From Bacteroidaceae bacterium (GTDB lineage Bacteria; Bacteroidota; Bacteroidia; Bacteroidales; Bacteroidaceae), in contig JAFQBG010000041.1 of assembly GCA_017416705.1 (NCBI GenBank), positions 1 through 64,000 on the forward strand: DNA of 64,000 nt, given 5' to 3'. Positions 36,570-46,500 of this stretch are shown here, one piece after another; positions within the stretch are counted from its first letter, which is position 1; every line of letters begins with the position of its first letter. The translations under genes were made by a program, and so were the position numbers. Under the pieces are notes generated by a model. The model had not been told where the DNA came from and searched no databases. It saw nothing but the letters and a program-made list of their open reading frames with translations.

Positions 36570-36998
36570 ATGGCACGAATAATGGCTGTTGATTATGGAA
36601 AACGCCGTACCGGCATTGCTGTCACCGACGAATTGCAATTGATAGCCGGCGGGCTCACCACAGTCGATACAACAAAATTATTCGACTTTATACTCGATTA
36701 TGTAAAAAAAGAACCGGTTGAAAGGATTGTGGTGGGGCTTCCCAAGCAGATGAACAACGAGTACTCCGAGAATATGTCGCGCGTTGAGCCGTTCGTGAAC
36801 CGACTGCGAAAATTAGTGACTATCCCGGTGGAATATTACGACGAGCGTTTTACATCGGTGTTGGCACAGCGCACAATTCTGGAATCGGGGATAGGCAAGA
36901 TGGCACGTCGCAACAAGGCCCTTGTCGATGAGATAAGCGCAACCATCATTCTGCAATCGTATATGGAAAGCCGACGCATGCGTCGAATAGAACAGTAA
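36570..36998 (+). CDS. ruvX: Holliday junction resolvase-like YqgF/RuvX
   Basis: The 142-residue RNase H-fold protein opens with MARIMAVDYGKRRTGIAVTD, which holds the first acidic residue. VGLPKQMNNEYSENM and YYDERFTSVLA supply the next motifs, with Asp in KALVDEISATIILQSYM. YqgF acts in 16S rRNA 5' maturation and has been linked to Holliday junction cleavage. It heads a cluster with def and the TPR gene, separated by 25 bp. Confidence 0.93.
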   Translation: MARIMAVDYGKRRTGIAVTDELQLIAGGLTTVDTTKLFDFILDYVKKEPVERIVVGLPKQMNNEYSENMSRVEPFVNRLRKLVTIPVEYYDERFTSVLAQRTILESGIGKMARRNKALVDEISATIILQSYMESRRMRRIEQ

Positions 36999-37023
36999 GA
37001 ATAATAAACACATTAAACAAAAT

Positions 37024-37581
37024 ATGATACTACCTATTTATTTGTACGGACAAGCTGTCCTGAGAAAAGTTTCCGAAGATATAACACCCGAATATCCCGA
37101 ACTGAAAAAACTGGTTGCCGATATGTTCGACACGCTCGAAGTAGCCGAGGGAATAGGGCTTGCAGCACCGCAGATTGGCTTGCCAATACGTGTTGTCATA
37201 GTAGATCTTTGTCCGCTTGCCGAGGATTTTCCCGAGTTCGAGAATTTTAAGAAGGTATATATAAATGCACATATAATAGAGACATCGGAAGAGACCGAGT
37301 CGCTCGAAGAGGGTTGTTTGAGCGTTCCCGGAATACACGAAAAAGTGACACGTCCCAAAAGCATACATGTAAAGTACATGGACGAGAATTTCGTGGAACA
37401 CGATGAGTGGGTCGATGGCTATCTGGCACGCGTGATGCAACACGAGTTCGACCACCTCGAAGGCAAGGTGTTTGTCGATCGTCTCTCGCCCCTGCGCCGT
37501 CAAATGAACAAAAACCGTCTTATGAATTTGCTGAAAGGCAAGGCGCATTGCAACTACAAAACAAAGAGGGTTCTTAAATGA
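37024..37581 (+). CDS. def: Peptide deformylase
   Basis: The 185-residue metalloenzyme removes the formyl group from new proteins. All three motifs are present: GIGLAAPQIG, EEGCLSVPG (metal Cys) and QHEFDHLEG (two metal His and catalytic Glu). It overlaps the next gene by four bases (ATGA), so translation is coupled. Confidence 0.97.
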   Translation: MILPIYLYGQAVLRKVSEDITPEYPELKKLVADMFDTLEVAEGIGLAAPQIGLPIRVVIVDLCPLAEDFPEFENFKKVYINAHIIETSEETESLEEGCLSVPGIHEKVTRPKSIHVKYMDENFVEHDEWVDGYLARVMQHEFDHLEGKVFVDRLSPLRRQMNKNRLMNLLKGKAHCNYKTKRVLK

Positions 37582-39599
37582 GAATACGAAGCGCATTAAT
37601 AATCCTGTTATCACTGTTCCTATCACTATCTGCAAAAGCACAATTGAACACCGAGCAGGTAATGATAATAGGACGCAATGCTCTTTATTTCGAAGACTAC
37701 GTGCTGTCTATACAATACTTCAACAGGGTGATAACGGCACGTCCCTATCTGCATGAGCCATATTTTTATCGTGGGTTGGCAAAATATAATCTCGACGACT
37801 TTGTCGGCGCCGAGGAGGACCTCTCCTTGTCGATAGAACGCAACCCATACGTGTCGCGCAGTTATCAATTGCGCGGCTTGTGTCGTGCCAATCTCGATAA
37901 ATACCCCGAGGCAGAGAGCGACTTCAAGATGGCAATAAAATACGACCCGCAAAATCCCGCGCTATGGCAAAATTGGGCAGTGACAGCCATAAAACAGGAA
38001 AATTGGGAAAATGCAGCGCATGTAATAGACTCCATGCTGGCGTTTTCCCCCCGTAACACCGACGCATACATACTGCGCAGCAAGGTGGCATTGCAGCAAG
38101 AGGACACCATCATGGCGCACAGGATGATAGACGAGGCATTGAATTGCGATAAATATTCGCCCGAGGTGTATTCGACACGCGCAATGCTATATGCCGAGCA
38201 GGAACGCTACGAAGAGGCCGAGAAGGATATGGACTATGTGATAGAACTACTCCCGGGACGTAGCAACAGTTATATATCGCGTGCCCTTGTGCGTTATTAC
38301 AGAAACAATCTGCGCGGAGCCATGGACGATTATAACACCGCGCTAAACATCGACTCGCATAATTTCTATGGATATTACAATCGCGGTCTGCTCAGAATGC
38401 AAGTGGGCGAGGACAATCTGGCTATAAAAGATTTCGACAAAGTGCTCGACATCGACCCCGATAACACCATGGCACGATTTAACCGCGCCCTGCTGCGCGA
38501 CAATACCGGCGACATGGATGGTGCCATAGCCGATTACTCGCGTGTGATAGAGGATTATCCGAATTTTGAATATGGCTATTTGCGTCGTGCGGCAGCCTAT
38601 CGCAAAATGGGGCAGAACAAAAAAGCCGAAACCGACGAAGTATGGTTGCTGAAAAAACAAATGGCCATTGCAACAGGCGACATAGCAAGGCAAGACACCG
38701 TTTCGGGCAAGGACGACAAGGTGCGTAAGCGTTCCGACCGCAACATGCGCAACTACAATAAAATGGTTGTGGCCGACGACGAACAAGAAAAACAATATGC
38801 AACCTCGTATCGTGGCAAAGTACAAAATCGCAATGTATATGTGGAACTGCAACCTATGTTCACCATCACCTACTACGAGCAGCCCGTCGAAGTATCATCG
38901 GTCATTCACTATTATAAACCGGTGGAGGATATTAACAAAAGTAAATTCTTTGAACGAACAGTCTTGCTCACCAACAACGAGCGTGCATTGAGCGAAGACG
39001 AAGTGACACGACATTTTGCAGGCATAGACGAACACTCAAAAAGCATATCGGACGACCCCGAGTCGTTGTCGGCGCGATTGGCAAGGGCCATGGACTTTTA
39101 TCTGGTGCAAGATTTTGCATCGGCAATAAACGACCTGAACATAGCCTTTACACTCGAAGGCGAAATGTGGCTCGTCTATTTCATGCGTGCCGCTGTGCGA
39201 TACAAATATCTTGAATGGCAACATGCCGCCGAGGATAGCAAAAGCAACGAGTTCGACATAAGGCGCAATAACTCATTGCCCGACATAGATTTTCATCTTG
39301 TAAAGTCCGACCTTGACATGGTCATATCCCAGATGCCCGATTTTGCGCATGCCTATTATAATCGCGCCAATGTATTTGCCAAATTAAGCGATTTCAAATC
39401 GGCCGTTGTCGATTACGACAAAGCAATAGAAATAGATGACAAATTGGCCGATGCCTATTACAATCGCGGCCTCGTGAAAATATATTTAGGCAATATCGAC
39501 GAGGGTATATCCGACCTGAGCAAAGCAGGCGAATTGGGAATATACTCGGCCTACAATGCCATAAAACGTTTTGCCGACAAGGAAATACCCGTAAAATAG
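37578..39599 (+). CDS. Exported tetratricopeptide repeat protein
   Basis: The 673-residue protein has a signal peptide (MRIRSALIILLSLFLSLSAKA). About nine TPR units run from residue 24 to 345 (for example FYRGLAKYNLDDFVGAEEDL and GYYNRGLLRMQVGEDNLAIK). A basic, Gln/Asn-rich middle segment follows (about 365-480), then a second TPR block (about 500-670, AYYNRGLVKIYLGNIDEGIS). It is probably a periplasmic or outer-membrane scaffold. Such proteins often follow def in Bacteroidales, but the partner is unknown. Confidence 0.88.
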   Translation: MRIRSALIILLSLFLSLSAKAQLNTEQVMIIGRNALYFEDYVLSIQYFNRVITARPYLHEPYFYRGLAKYNLDDFVGAEEDLSLSIERNPYVSRSYQLRGLCRANLDKYPEAESDFKMAIKYDPQNPALWQNWAVTAIKQENWENAAHVIDSMLAFSPRNTDAYILRSKVALQQEDTIMAHRMIDEALNCDKYSPEVYSTRAMLYAEQERYEEAEKDMDYVIELLPGRSNSYISRALVRYYRNNLRGAMDDYNTALNIDSHNFYGYYNRGLLRMQVGEDNLAIKDFDKVLDIDPDNTMARFNRALLRDNTGDMDGAIADYSRVIEDYPNFEYGYLRRAAAYRKMGQNKKAETDEVWLLKKQMAIATGDIARQDTVSGKDDKVRKRSDRNMRNYNKMVVADDEQEKQYATSYRGKVQNRNVYVELQPMFTITYYEQPVEVSSVIHYYKPVEDINKSKFFERTVLLTNNERALSEDEVTRHFAGIDEHSKSISDDPESLSARLARAMDFYLVQDFASAINDLNIAFTLEGEMWLVYFMRAAVRYKYLEWQHAAEDSKSNEFDIRRNNSLPDIDFHLVKSDLDMVISQMPDFAHAYYNRANVFAKLSDFKSAVVDYDKAIEIDDKLADAYYNRGLVKIYLGNIDEGISDLSKAGELGIYSAYNAIKRFADKEIPVK

Positions 39600-39702
39600 G
39601 CTGTAATTAGAATAAAAATATAAAAAAATAGAGATACAGATGCGCCGTACAGGAATAATTTATTAATTTAGCGGCCATAATAAACCGATAAAATTTAAAA
39701 AA

Positions 39703-41670
39703 ATGATAAAAATAATTTTCCCCGAAGGCACAATACATGAATTTGGTGCCGAAAATATTGGAAAATCGTATATAGAATTGGTGTCGTCCATAGACCCCAA
39801 ATTGCTCAATACGGTTGTAGCAGCCAAAGCAGATGGCAATGTTATTGATTTAAGAGACGTTCCCGCCGACGGCTCGGTGGCCGAACTTGTGGGCACAGAT
39901 AGCAAGGAGGCACTTCATGTGTTGCGTCACACAGCCACACACATAATGGCCGAAGCAGTGAAACACCTGTTCCCCGAGGCCAAACTGACAATAGGCCCGG
40001 CAACGGAAACAGGCTTCTTCTACGATTTTGATTGTCCGCCTTTCACAAAAGAGAATTTGGCTGACATTGAAAAGGAAATGAAGAAAATCATAAAATCGAA
40101 CCCCCGTATCGAGAGAAAAACCCTTTCGCGCGACGAGGCAATAGAACTGATGAAACAAAAAAACGAGCCCTACAAGCTCGAACTCATCGACGCCATCCCC
40201 GAGGGCGAACGCATCACCGTCTATTCACAAGACGACTTTGTCGATTTGTGCATGGGACCCCACCTGCTGAATACAAGGCTCATAAAAGGATTTAAACTGC
40301 TTTCGACATCCACAGCCTATTGGCGTGCCGACAAGAACAACGCATCGCTGTCGCGCATATACGGAACAGCGTTTTTCAGCAAAGAGGAATGTGAGGCATA
40401 CCTTGCCCATTTGGAGCATATAAAAAATATCGACCACAACAAGATTGGTCGCGAAATGGAGCTGTTCACAACCGTCGATGTGATAGGTCAGGGACTGCCT
40501 TTGCTCATGCCCAAGGGTGCAAAAATAATTCAGACACTGCAACGCTGGATAGAGGATTTGGAAGACAACGAGTGGGGCTACATACGCACAAAAACCCCGT
40601 TGATGGCCAAGAGCGACCTGTACAAAATATCGGGACATTGGGACCACTACAAGGACGGTATGTTTGTGCTTGGCGACGAAGAAAACGACAAGGAAGTGTT
40701 CGCGTTGCGTCCCATGACATGCCCCTTCCAATATTATGTATATAAGACAGGACAAAAATCCTATCGCGACCTGCCTTTGCGATACAGCGAGACATCGACC
40801 CTGTTCCGCAACGAGGATTCGGGCGAGATGCACGGACTGACTCGCGTGCGCCAGTTCACCATAAGCGAGGGACACTTGATAGTTCGTCCCGACCAGATGG
40901 TCGAGGAGTTCAAAAACTGCCTTGCGCTTGCAAAACACGTGATGACAACGCTCGGCCTGCAAGACGATGTCACATACGTACTTGCAAAATGGGATCCCAA
41001 CAACAGAGCAAAATACATTGGCGAAGCCGAGGTGTGGGAGGAGACACAGCAACACATACGCAACATGCTCAACGAACTGGAAATACCATTCGTCGAGGAA
41101 GAGGGTGGAGCAGCCTTCTATGGTCCCAAGGTGGATATCAATGCTAAAAACGTATATGGCAAGGAAGACACCATGATAACAGTGCAGTGGGATGCTCTGC
41201 TGGCGGAACAATTCGACATGACCTATGTCGATCAGAACGGCGAGAAAGTACGTCCTTATATAATTCACCGCACAAGCATGGGCTGTTACGAAAGAACCCT
41301 TGCATGGCTCATAGAGAAATACGAAGGCAAATTCCCCACATGGCTATGTCCCGAGCAGGTACGCGTGTTGCCCATTTCGGAAAAATACATCGACTATGCC
41401 AACGAGGTGGCAGCGGTGTTAAAACGCAACGGCGTATTGGTGACTGTCGATGCCCGTTCCGAGAAAATCGGTTACAAGATACGCGAAACACGCAACGACC
41501 GCGTTCCCTATATGTTGGTATTGGGCCAGCAGGAGGAAGAGACAAAAACCGTGTCGGTACGCAGCCGTTTTGCCGGCGATGAGGGCGCAAAACCATTAAA
41601 CGACTTCGTTTCGGCAATATGCGAGGAGATACGCACCAAGACAATTCGCAAGGAACAGGCAGCACAATAA
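39703..41670 (+). CDS. thrS: Threonyl-tRNA synthetase
   Basis: The 655-residue class II synthetase has an N-terminal TGS domain (1-60), an editing domain with HTATHIMAEAVKHLFPE (HxxxH), then the catalytic core. RPMTCPFQYYVYKTGQKSYR carries the zinc Cys and motif 2 follows at RVRQFTISEGHLIVR. HRTSMGCYERTLAWLIEKYE is motif 3. The anticodon-binding domain closes the protein. Length and order are normal. Confidence 0.97.
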   Translation: MIKIIFPEGTIHEFGAENIGKSYIELVSSIDPKLLNTVVAAKADGNVIDLRDVPADGSVAELVGTDSKEALHVLRHTATHIMAEAVKHLFPEAKLTIGPATETGFFYDFDCPPFTKENLADIEKEMKKIIKSNPRIERKTLSRDEAIELMKQKNEPYKLELIDAIPEGERITVYSQDDFVDLCMGPHLLNTRLIKGFKLLSTSTAYWRADKNNASLSRIYGTAFFSKEECEAYLAHLEHIKNIDHNKIGREMELFTTVDVIGQGLPLLMPKGAKIIQTLQRWIEDLEDNEWGYIRTKTPLMAKSDLYKISGHWDHYKDGMFVLGDEENDKEVFALRPMTCPFQYYVYKTGQKSYRDLPLRYSETSTLFRNEDSGEMHGLTRVRQFTISEGHLIVRPDQMVEEFKNCLALAKHVMTTLGLQDDVTYVLAKWDPNNRAKYIGEAEVWEETQQHIRNMLNELEIPFVEEEGGAAFYGPKVDINAKNVYGKEDTMITVQWDALLAEQFDMTYVDQNGEKVRPYIIHRTSMGCYERTLAWLIEKYEGKFPTWLCPEQVRVLPISEKYIDYANEVAAVLKRNGVLVTVDARSEKIGYKIRETRNDRVPYMLVLGQQEEETKTVSVRSRFAGDEGAKPLNDFVSAICEEIRTKTIRKEQAAQ

Positions 41671-41688
41671 CAGTCTGCAAGCATGCAA

Positions 41689-41726
41689 AATCAGGGGGAG
41701 GAGCTAAATCTTCCCCCTGATTATTA
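41689..41726 (+). terminator. Terminator of thrS
   Basis: AATCAGGGGGA and TCCCCCTGATT pair around a loop of about 13 nt, followed by a mixed A/T tract. Confidence 0.75.
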
Positions 41727-41788
41727 AAAAAAACGGTTTTATAGTAAAAAAATAAGCCCAAAAACTTCTCACTTTAAATAATATATGC

Positions 41789-41796
41789 TAAATTTG
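41789..41796 (+). promoter_or_regulatory. -7 box of the infC-rpmI-rplT operon
   Basis: TAAATTTG matches TAnnTTTG fully. A leader of about 55 nt precedes the infC coding region. Confidence 0.5.
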
Positions 41797-41835
41797 CGCC
41801 GCGTTAAGAGACACAAATTAAGTTTAACAATTTTT

Positions 41836-41843
41836 AGAAGGAG
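41836..41843 (+). promoter_or_regulatory. Strong Shine-Dalgarno of infC
   Basis: AGAAGGAG is complementary to the 16S 3' end and unusual in Bacteroidota. It lies 7 nt before an ATT codon (41851) and 16 nt before the first ATG, favouring the ATT as start. Confidence 0.7.
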
Positions 41844-41850
41844 TATATAA

Positions 41851-42456
41851 ATTTTTCGAATGAAGAATGACAACTTAAAGAATCAGTATCGTGTTAACGA
41901 GCAGATTCGTGTAAATGAAGTACGTATAGTTGGTGACGACATCGAGTCAATGGTAGTGCCAACATCAAAAGCACTGCGCATGGCAGAAGAAAGAGGAGTC
42001 GATCTTGTGGAAATATCGCCAACAGCTGTACCACCTGTATGTCGTCTCATAGAATATTCGAAATTTTTATATCAACAAAAAAAGCGTCAAAAGGAACAAA
42101 AAGCCAAGCAAGTTAAAATTGACGTCAAGGAGATACGTTTCGGCCCTCAAACCGACGACCACGACTACAATTTCAAGTTGAAACACGCTATAAGTTTCTT
42201 GCAAGACGGTGACAAAGTAAAAGCATACGTATTCTTCAAAGGACGTTCAATCCTCTTTAAAGAGCAAGGCGAAATATTGCTGTTGCGCTTTGCAAAAGAC
42301 CTTGAAGACTATGGCAAATTGGAGATGATGCCTTTGCTCGAAGGTAAACGTATGACAATAATGGTTGCGCCCAAGAAAGCAACACCCGTCAAAAAAGAAA
42401 AACCTGCCCAAAATGCAAAACCGGCAGAACCAGCAAATAACGAGAAAAGCGAGTAA
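41851..42456 (+). CDS. infC: Translation initiation factor IF-3, probable ATT start
   Basis: IF-3 prevents early subunit joining and checks start codons. The protein of about 200 residues has the N-domain ([18 protein letters not shown]), the linker [20 protein letters not shown] and the C-domain ([20 protein letters not shown]). A Lys/Pro/Ala-rich tail ([19 protein letters not shown]) is added. The usual call would be the ATG at 41860. I chose ATT at 41851 because it follows an in-frame TAA, sits at ideal distance from a strong Shine-Dalgarno, and ATT is the autoregulated start of infC in E. coli. rpmI and rplT follow. Confidence 0.93.
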   Translation: MFRMKNDNLKNQYRVNEQIRVNEVRIVGDDIESMVVPTSKALRMAEERGVDLVEISPTAVPPVCRLIEYSKFLYQQKKRQKEQKAKQVKIDVKEIRFGPQTDDHDYNFKLKHAISFLQDGDKVKAYVFFKGRSILFKEQGEILLLRFAKDLEDYGKLEMMPLLEGKRMTIMVAPKKATPVKKEKPAQNAKPAEPANNEKSE

Positions 42457-42505
42457 CGTTGTATAGTACGTTGCCGTAATAATATTAACTATTAATTATA
42501 AAACA

Positions 42506-42703
42506 ATGCCAAAAGTTAAGACTAACTCCGGTGCCAAAAAAAGATTCGCTCTTACCGGAACGGGTAAAATTAAAAGAAAACATGCTTATCACAGTCACAT
42601 CCTGACAAAGAAGACAAAGAAGCAGAAGAGAAACCTTGTACACTTTACAACCCTCGACCCTGCTAATGTAAAAAGTGTTAAGGAATTGTTGTCATTGCGT
42701 TAA
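42506..42703 (+). CDS. rpmI: Ribosomal protein L35
   Basis: The 65-residue basic protein starts [20 protein letters not shown] and has the [20 protein letters not shown] core of L35. It lies 49 bp after infC in the standard infC-rpmI-rplT order. Confidence 0.97.
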   Translation: MPKVKTNSGAKKRFALTGTGKIKRKHAYHSHILTKKTKKQKRNLVHFTTLDPANVKSVKELLSLR

Positions 42704-42781
42704 GTAAAAAAGTATTAACCGAATGCCTTAGCCGTAAAGTTCGTCAAATGGACGGCGCTAACATTCAAAAGAATTAAAACT

Positions 42782-43129
42782 ATGCCAAGATCAGTAAATC
42801 ACGTTGCTTCAAGAGCAAGAAGAAAGAAAATTTTAGGTCTTACCAGAGGTTACTTTGGTGCAAGAAAAAATGTGTGGACAGTTGCCAAGAATACTTGGGA
42901 AAAAGGTCTTACATATGCTTTCCGCGACCGTCGTAACAAAAAACGCGAGTTCCGCGCATTGTGGATACAGCGTATCAACGCAGCTGCTCGTCTCGAAGGT
43001 CTTTCGTACTCGCAGTTAATGGGTGCTTTGCACAAAGCCGGTATTGAAATCAACCGTAAGGTATTAGCCGATTTGGCAATGAACAACCCCGCAGCGTTCA
43101 AAGCTATTGTAGACAAAGTAAAAAAATAA
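42782..43129 (+). CDS. rplT: Ribosomal protein L20
   Basis: The 115-residue protein starts [20 protein letters not shown], with [20 protein letters not shown] typical of L20. It binds 23S rRNA early in assembly. The 78-bp spacer before it showed no clear leader hairpin. A terminator follows. Confidence 0.97.
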   Translation: MPRSVNHVASRARRKKILGLTRGYFGARKNVWTVAKNTWEKGLTYAFRDRRNKKREFRALWIQRINAAARLEGLSYSQLMGALHKAGIEINRKVLADLAMNNPAAFKAIVDKVKK

Positions 43130-43145
43130 GAAATATTTGTTTACA

Positions 43146-43196
43146 TAATTAAAAAAATAGATGAAGGATTTTATTCTTCATCTATTTTTTTAATTG
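43146..43196 (+). terminator. Terminator of the infC operon
   Basis: AATTAAAAAAATAGATGAAG and CTTCATCTATTTTTTTAATT form a long stem that includes the A and T runs. Confidence 0.88.
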
Positions 43197-43238
43197 CTTC
43201 AAACGCCTTGGTTCACAACAAGTTGTATAGCAAAAATT

Positions 43239-43263
43239 AAGATATCTCTTAATAAGAGATATT
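43239..43263. promoter_or_regulatory. Upstream palindrome, possible operator
   Basis: GATATCTCTTAATAAGAGAT is a near-perfect palindrome (GATATCTCTTA / TAAGAGATATT). It repeats 233 bp downstream at 43472-43497, preceded in both by AATTAA. Confidence 0.55.
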
Positions 43264-43456
43264 CGAAAGGCGTAATAGGCTGATTTTTAGCCGGGTAGTG
43301 TTTACTGTTTTTGTGCTATCTGAACATTTGGCAAACTTCGGATGCAAAATTATTCATTGATGACTTTTTAGGATATTCAACATAAATCGCGAATATATCA
43401 TGCGCTCGCTGTAAAAAATATCGGGATAAATTTCATGTAATTTACTCGCTTATTAT

Positions 43457-43497
43457 TATATTTGCAAAATTAAGATATCTCTTATTAAAAGATATTT
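43457..43497 (+). promoter_or_regulatory. -7 box with overlapping downstream palindrome
   Basis: TATATTTG (43457-43464) predicts a start near 43471. The second palindrome, AGATATCTCTTATTAAAAGATATTT, covers 43472-43497, exactly over the first transcribed bases. A repressor bound here would block transcription. No TTG lies at the usual -33 position. Confidence 0.55.
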
Positions 43498-43557
43498 AAT
43501 TATTAAATAATAATTCATATAAATCAATCTTTATTAACTAACCTAAAAATCAAAAAA

Positions 43558-46500
43558 ATGAAGAAGTTATTTACACTTTTCTTCTGCGCATTGGCAATGA
43601 CATCGCAAGTGCGTGCAGACAAAGTAGTGGCTTCACAGACCATGCCAAACGAGGGTAGGCCGGAACACGTCTATACCATGGTGAATGGCAACGGTGCGTA
43701 TGTGAGTCCTACAACGACACCCGTATCGGGTGACGAGGATTACGGTCAGTTTGCATTCTATGCAGTGGATGGAGTAAGCGGTGCTTATTACATTTACAGC
43801 CACAATGCAAATAAATGGCTCAGTTACACAAAGGCTTATAGCTACAGTGGAAAAAAAGGTTTCATAGAAATGACCGACAGCAAAACCGAAGGTGCTTATT
43901 TCTATGTAAACAATTATTCGGACGATTACTATGAAATATCTCCTTACGATTCCTACGGTAGCAAGGCTTCAATCTATTTGAACTACTTCCAAGGTGTTCC
44001 TGCAAACGCAGGCATGACACTCGGTTTGTGGACCGATAATGGTACTACCGATGGCGGTAGCCGATACACATTTACCGAGGTTGTATATGTTGTTCGCACA
44101 TACACAATTTCTATTCCCGATGCTTCTACAATAACCATCGACGGACAGAAATATAGCAATGGCGACCAAATAACAGTGGAAGGCTCTATCGAAAAGGGCG
44201 ATGTAATAGTAAATGCCGGCGAGGGTAAGTTTGCCGTTGTTTCTATAAACGATGTCGAGAATACAATCACCGTTGACTATGCTGTATTGCCCGCACAACC
44301 CGTTTGCCAACCCTACGAGAATGCTTGGGTGTATCCCAAACAACAAGATAACGTTGGCGCAGCAGTGGCAACAGAGAGCGAAAACGTTTGGACATTGAGC
44401 AACAATGTGCTTGCAGCAAGCTACATTAAAGTGGGCAATGCCATTTACTTTGCCGGTTCTAACGCTATGGACCTTCTTGCAGGTACCGAGCCTTTCACAG
44501 TGGCTTTTGGCAGCGGTGACAATGTTCCTGCATCGGCCATGACATTGAAAAGCGTTGGTTTGCAAAATCTGACAGCAAACAGCAGTGCCATTGGTGGCGC
44601 CGAGCATTTTGCCGGTGTTGCGTTGGTTGCAGAGTATGAATATACCTACAACGAAGCCAAAATAGAAATTGTATGGCGTGCCGTATTGCGCGATGGCAGC
44701 CACTATCTGCGCACCGAAATGGAGCTTTTGGGTGTGAATGATGTGGATATGTACAACGTCATCCCCATGATTTACAACGTGGACACCGACGCTGCCGGTT
44801 CTACTCCTGCTGTTGTTGGTAACACACGTGGTGCTGTGCTCATGAGCAACAAGATTTTTGCCGGTTTGGAGACACCTACTGCATATAACACAGTTGGCGA
44901 AGCCACAGGCGAAGTTGATCCTTGGGAACTTGCCGACACAAAGACAGCGTCTCTCACTGCATCGTCTTGGACACAGGTTGCCTCGAGCGATGTTCCTCCT
45001 CGTGTTACCGAGGCTACCGGTGCAAGCTATCCCAATGTTCTTGCCTATAAAATGGAGAACGTTGAGTTGAAAGAGGGCCAAAAAGTTGAAATCGAGGTAA
45101 AATATACAAGTGGAAGCCATCGTTTGAACTTTGGCGGTGCCGATTTGCTTGAACAGAGTGGTGCCATTGCTGCCGTAGATTACCACAGCGGATATTCAGG
45201 TGGTCAGCATAGTAATAACACATTTACATACACTGTTCCTTATGACGGAACATTCGCAGTTCGCGTGTTTGTAGAGAACATCACAGAGAGCATTGACGCC
45301 ACAAGCACAATGACTGTTAAAATCTACAACGCCAAGGAAGGCGTAACAGTGAACACAGCAGTGGTAGGTATTCAGGGACGTTGGAGCCGTAACACCACAC
45401 TTGCTGCCGGCGAAACATGGAAGGTAGCTTCTGTTGTTGGTCTTATAGCACAGGATGGAAGCGAAACAGCAAGCGACATACACGACACACAGAAACGTCG
45501 TTCGTTCCTTGCATATAGCGAGCGCGAGCGTGCAGTGCCTTGGCGTACATTCCCTCACTACAACAGCTGGTACGAACTTAATATAAACCGTAACAACGCA
45601 GCCCCCGGTAGCGAGCATACAAACTTCACTGCCGACCAAGTGCTCGACGTTATTGAACAATGGAAGACCAACTATTACGAAAAATTTGGCGAAGGTATTG
45701 TTGCTTTTGTAATTGATGATGGTTGGGACAACTATGGTCCTTGGACATTCCACAGCGGATTCCCCAACGAAATGCGCGACATTGCTGCTGCTGCCAAAGA
45801 GATTGGTGCCGGCATTGGTGCATGGTTAGGCCCTGTTGGCGGTTATGGCCAGAGCGGTAACTATCGTCGTCAATATTGGAGCGATAAAGGCGGTATGCAA
45901 TTGTCTAACCCCTTGTACTATCAGGCATTCCTTGATGCAGCCAGAAATCTGGTTTGCGAACAGGATGGTGTAGATGGTTTCGATGCAAACAGCGATAACT
46001 ACCTGTTCTTTAAATTCGATGGTATATCGGCACAATTCTCGGCAGTTGGTCCCGACGCCGGTGACACAGGTAACGAAAATGCCGAGGGTATCATTCGCCT
46101 TGAACGTTATGTTCGCGAGGAATTGCGCGAGGATATATTCTTCAACACCACAGTAGGTACATGGGCAAGCCCCTTCTGGTATCAGATATCGGACGGTACA
46201 TGGCGTCAGGAGAACGACTATGGCGAAGCAGGTAACAACAGCATCGACCGCGAAAAATGGATTACATACCGCGACCGACTTGTTTACCAGAACTATGTAC
46301 AAAACTCGCCCATCTGTCCCATCAACACACTGATGACTCACGGATTTATTCTTACTAACTTTGGTGCTGTGTCAAAGAACATGACATACGATGCTGTGCT
46401 CCGCGAATTGCGTTGTGCCTTCGTTTGCGGTTCGGGTATGGTTGAGCTATATGCCGATTACGAGCGTTTGAACAACATCAACAGCGGTAAATTGTGGGAA

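Larger units (their letters stand above)
43130..43557. other. 428-bp intergenic region with terminator and duplicated palindromes
   Basis: It holds the rplT terminator (43146-43196), two copies of an AT-rich palindrome (43239-43263 and 43472-43497) and a -7 box TATATTTG (43457-43464) for the next gene. No protein or RNA gene is visible between the palindromes. Confidence 0.6.

Noticed and set aside
40225-41268. 347-residue minus-strand ORF inside thrS
   Set aside because: Long only because of codon bias in thrS; composition (Cys, His and Val rich) is typical of an antisense shadow.
42704-42781. L20 leader riboregulator before rplT
   Set aside because: The 78-bp spacer has no stable hairpin resembling known L20-binding leaders.
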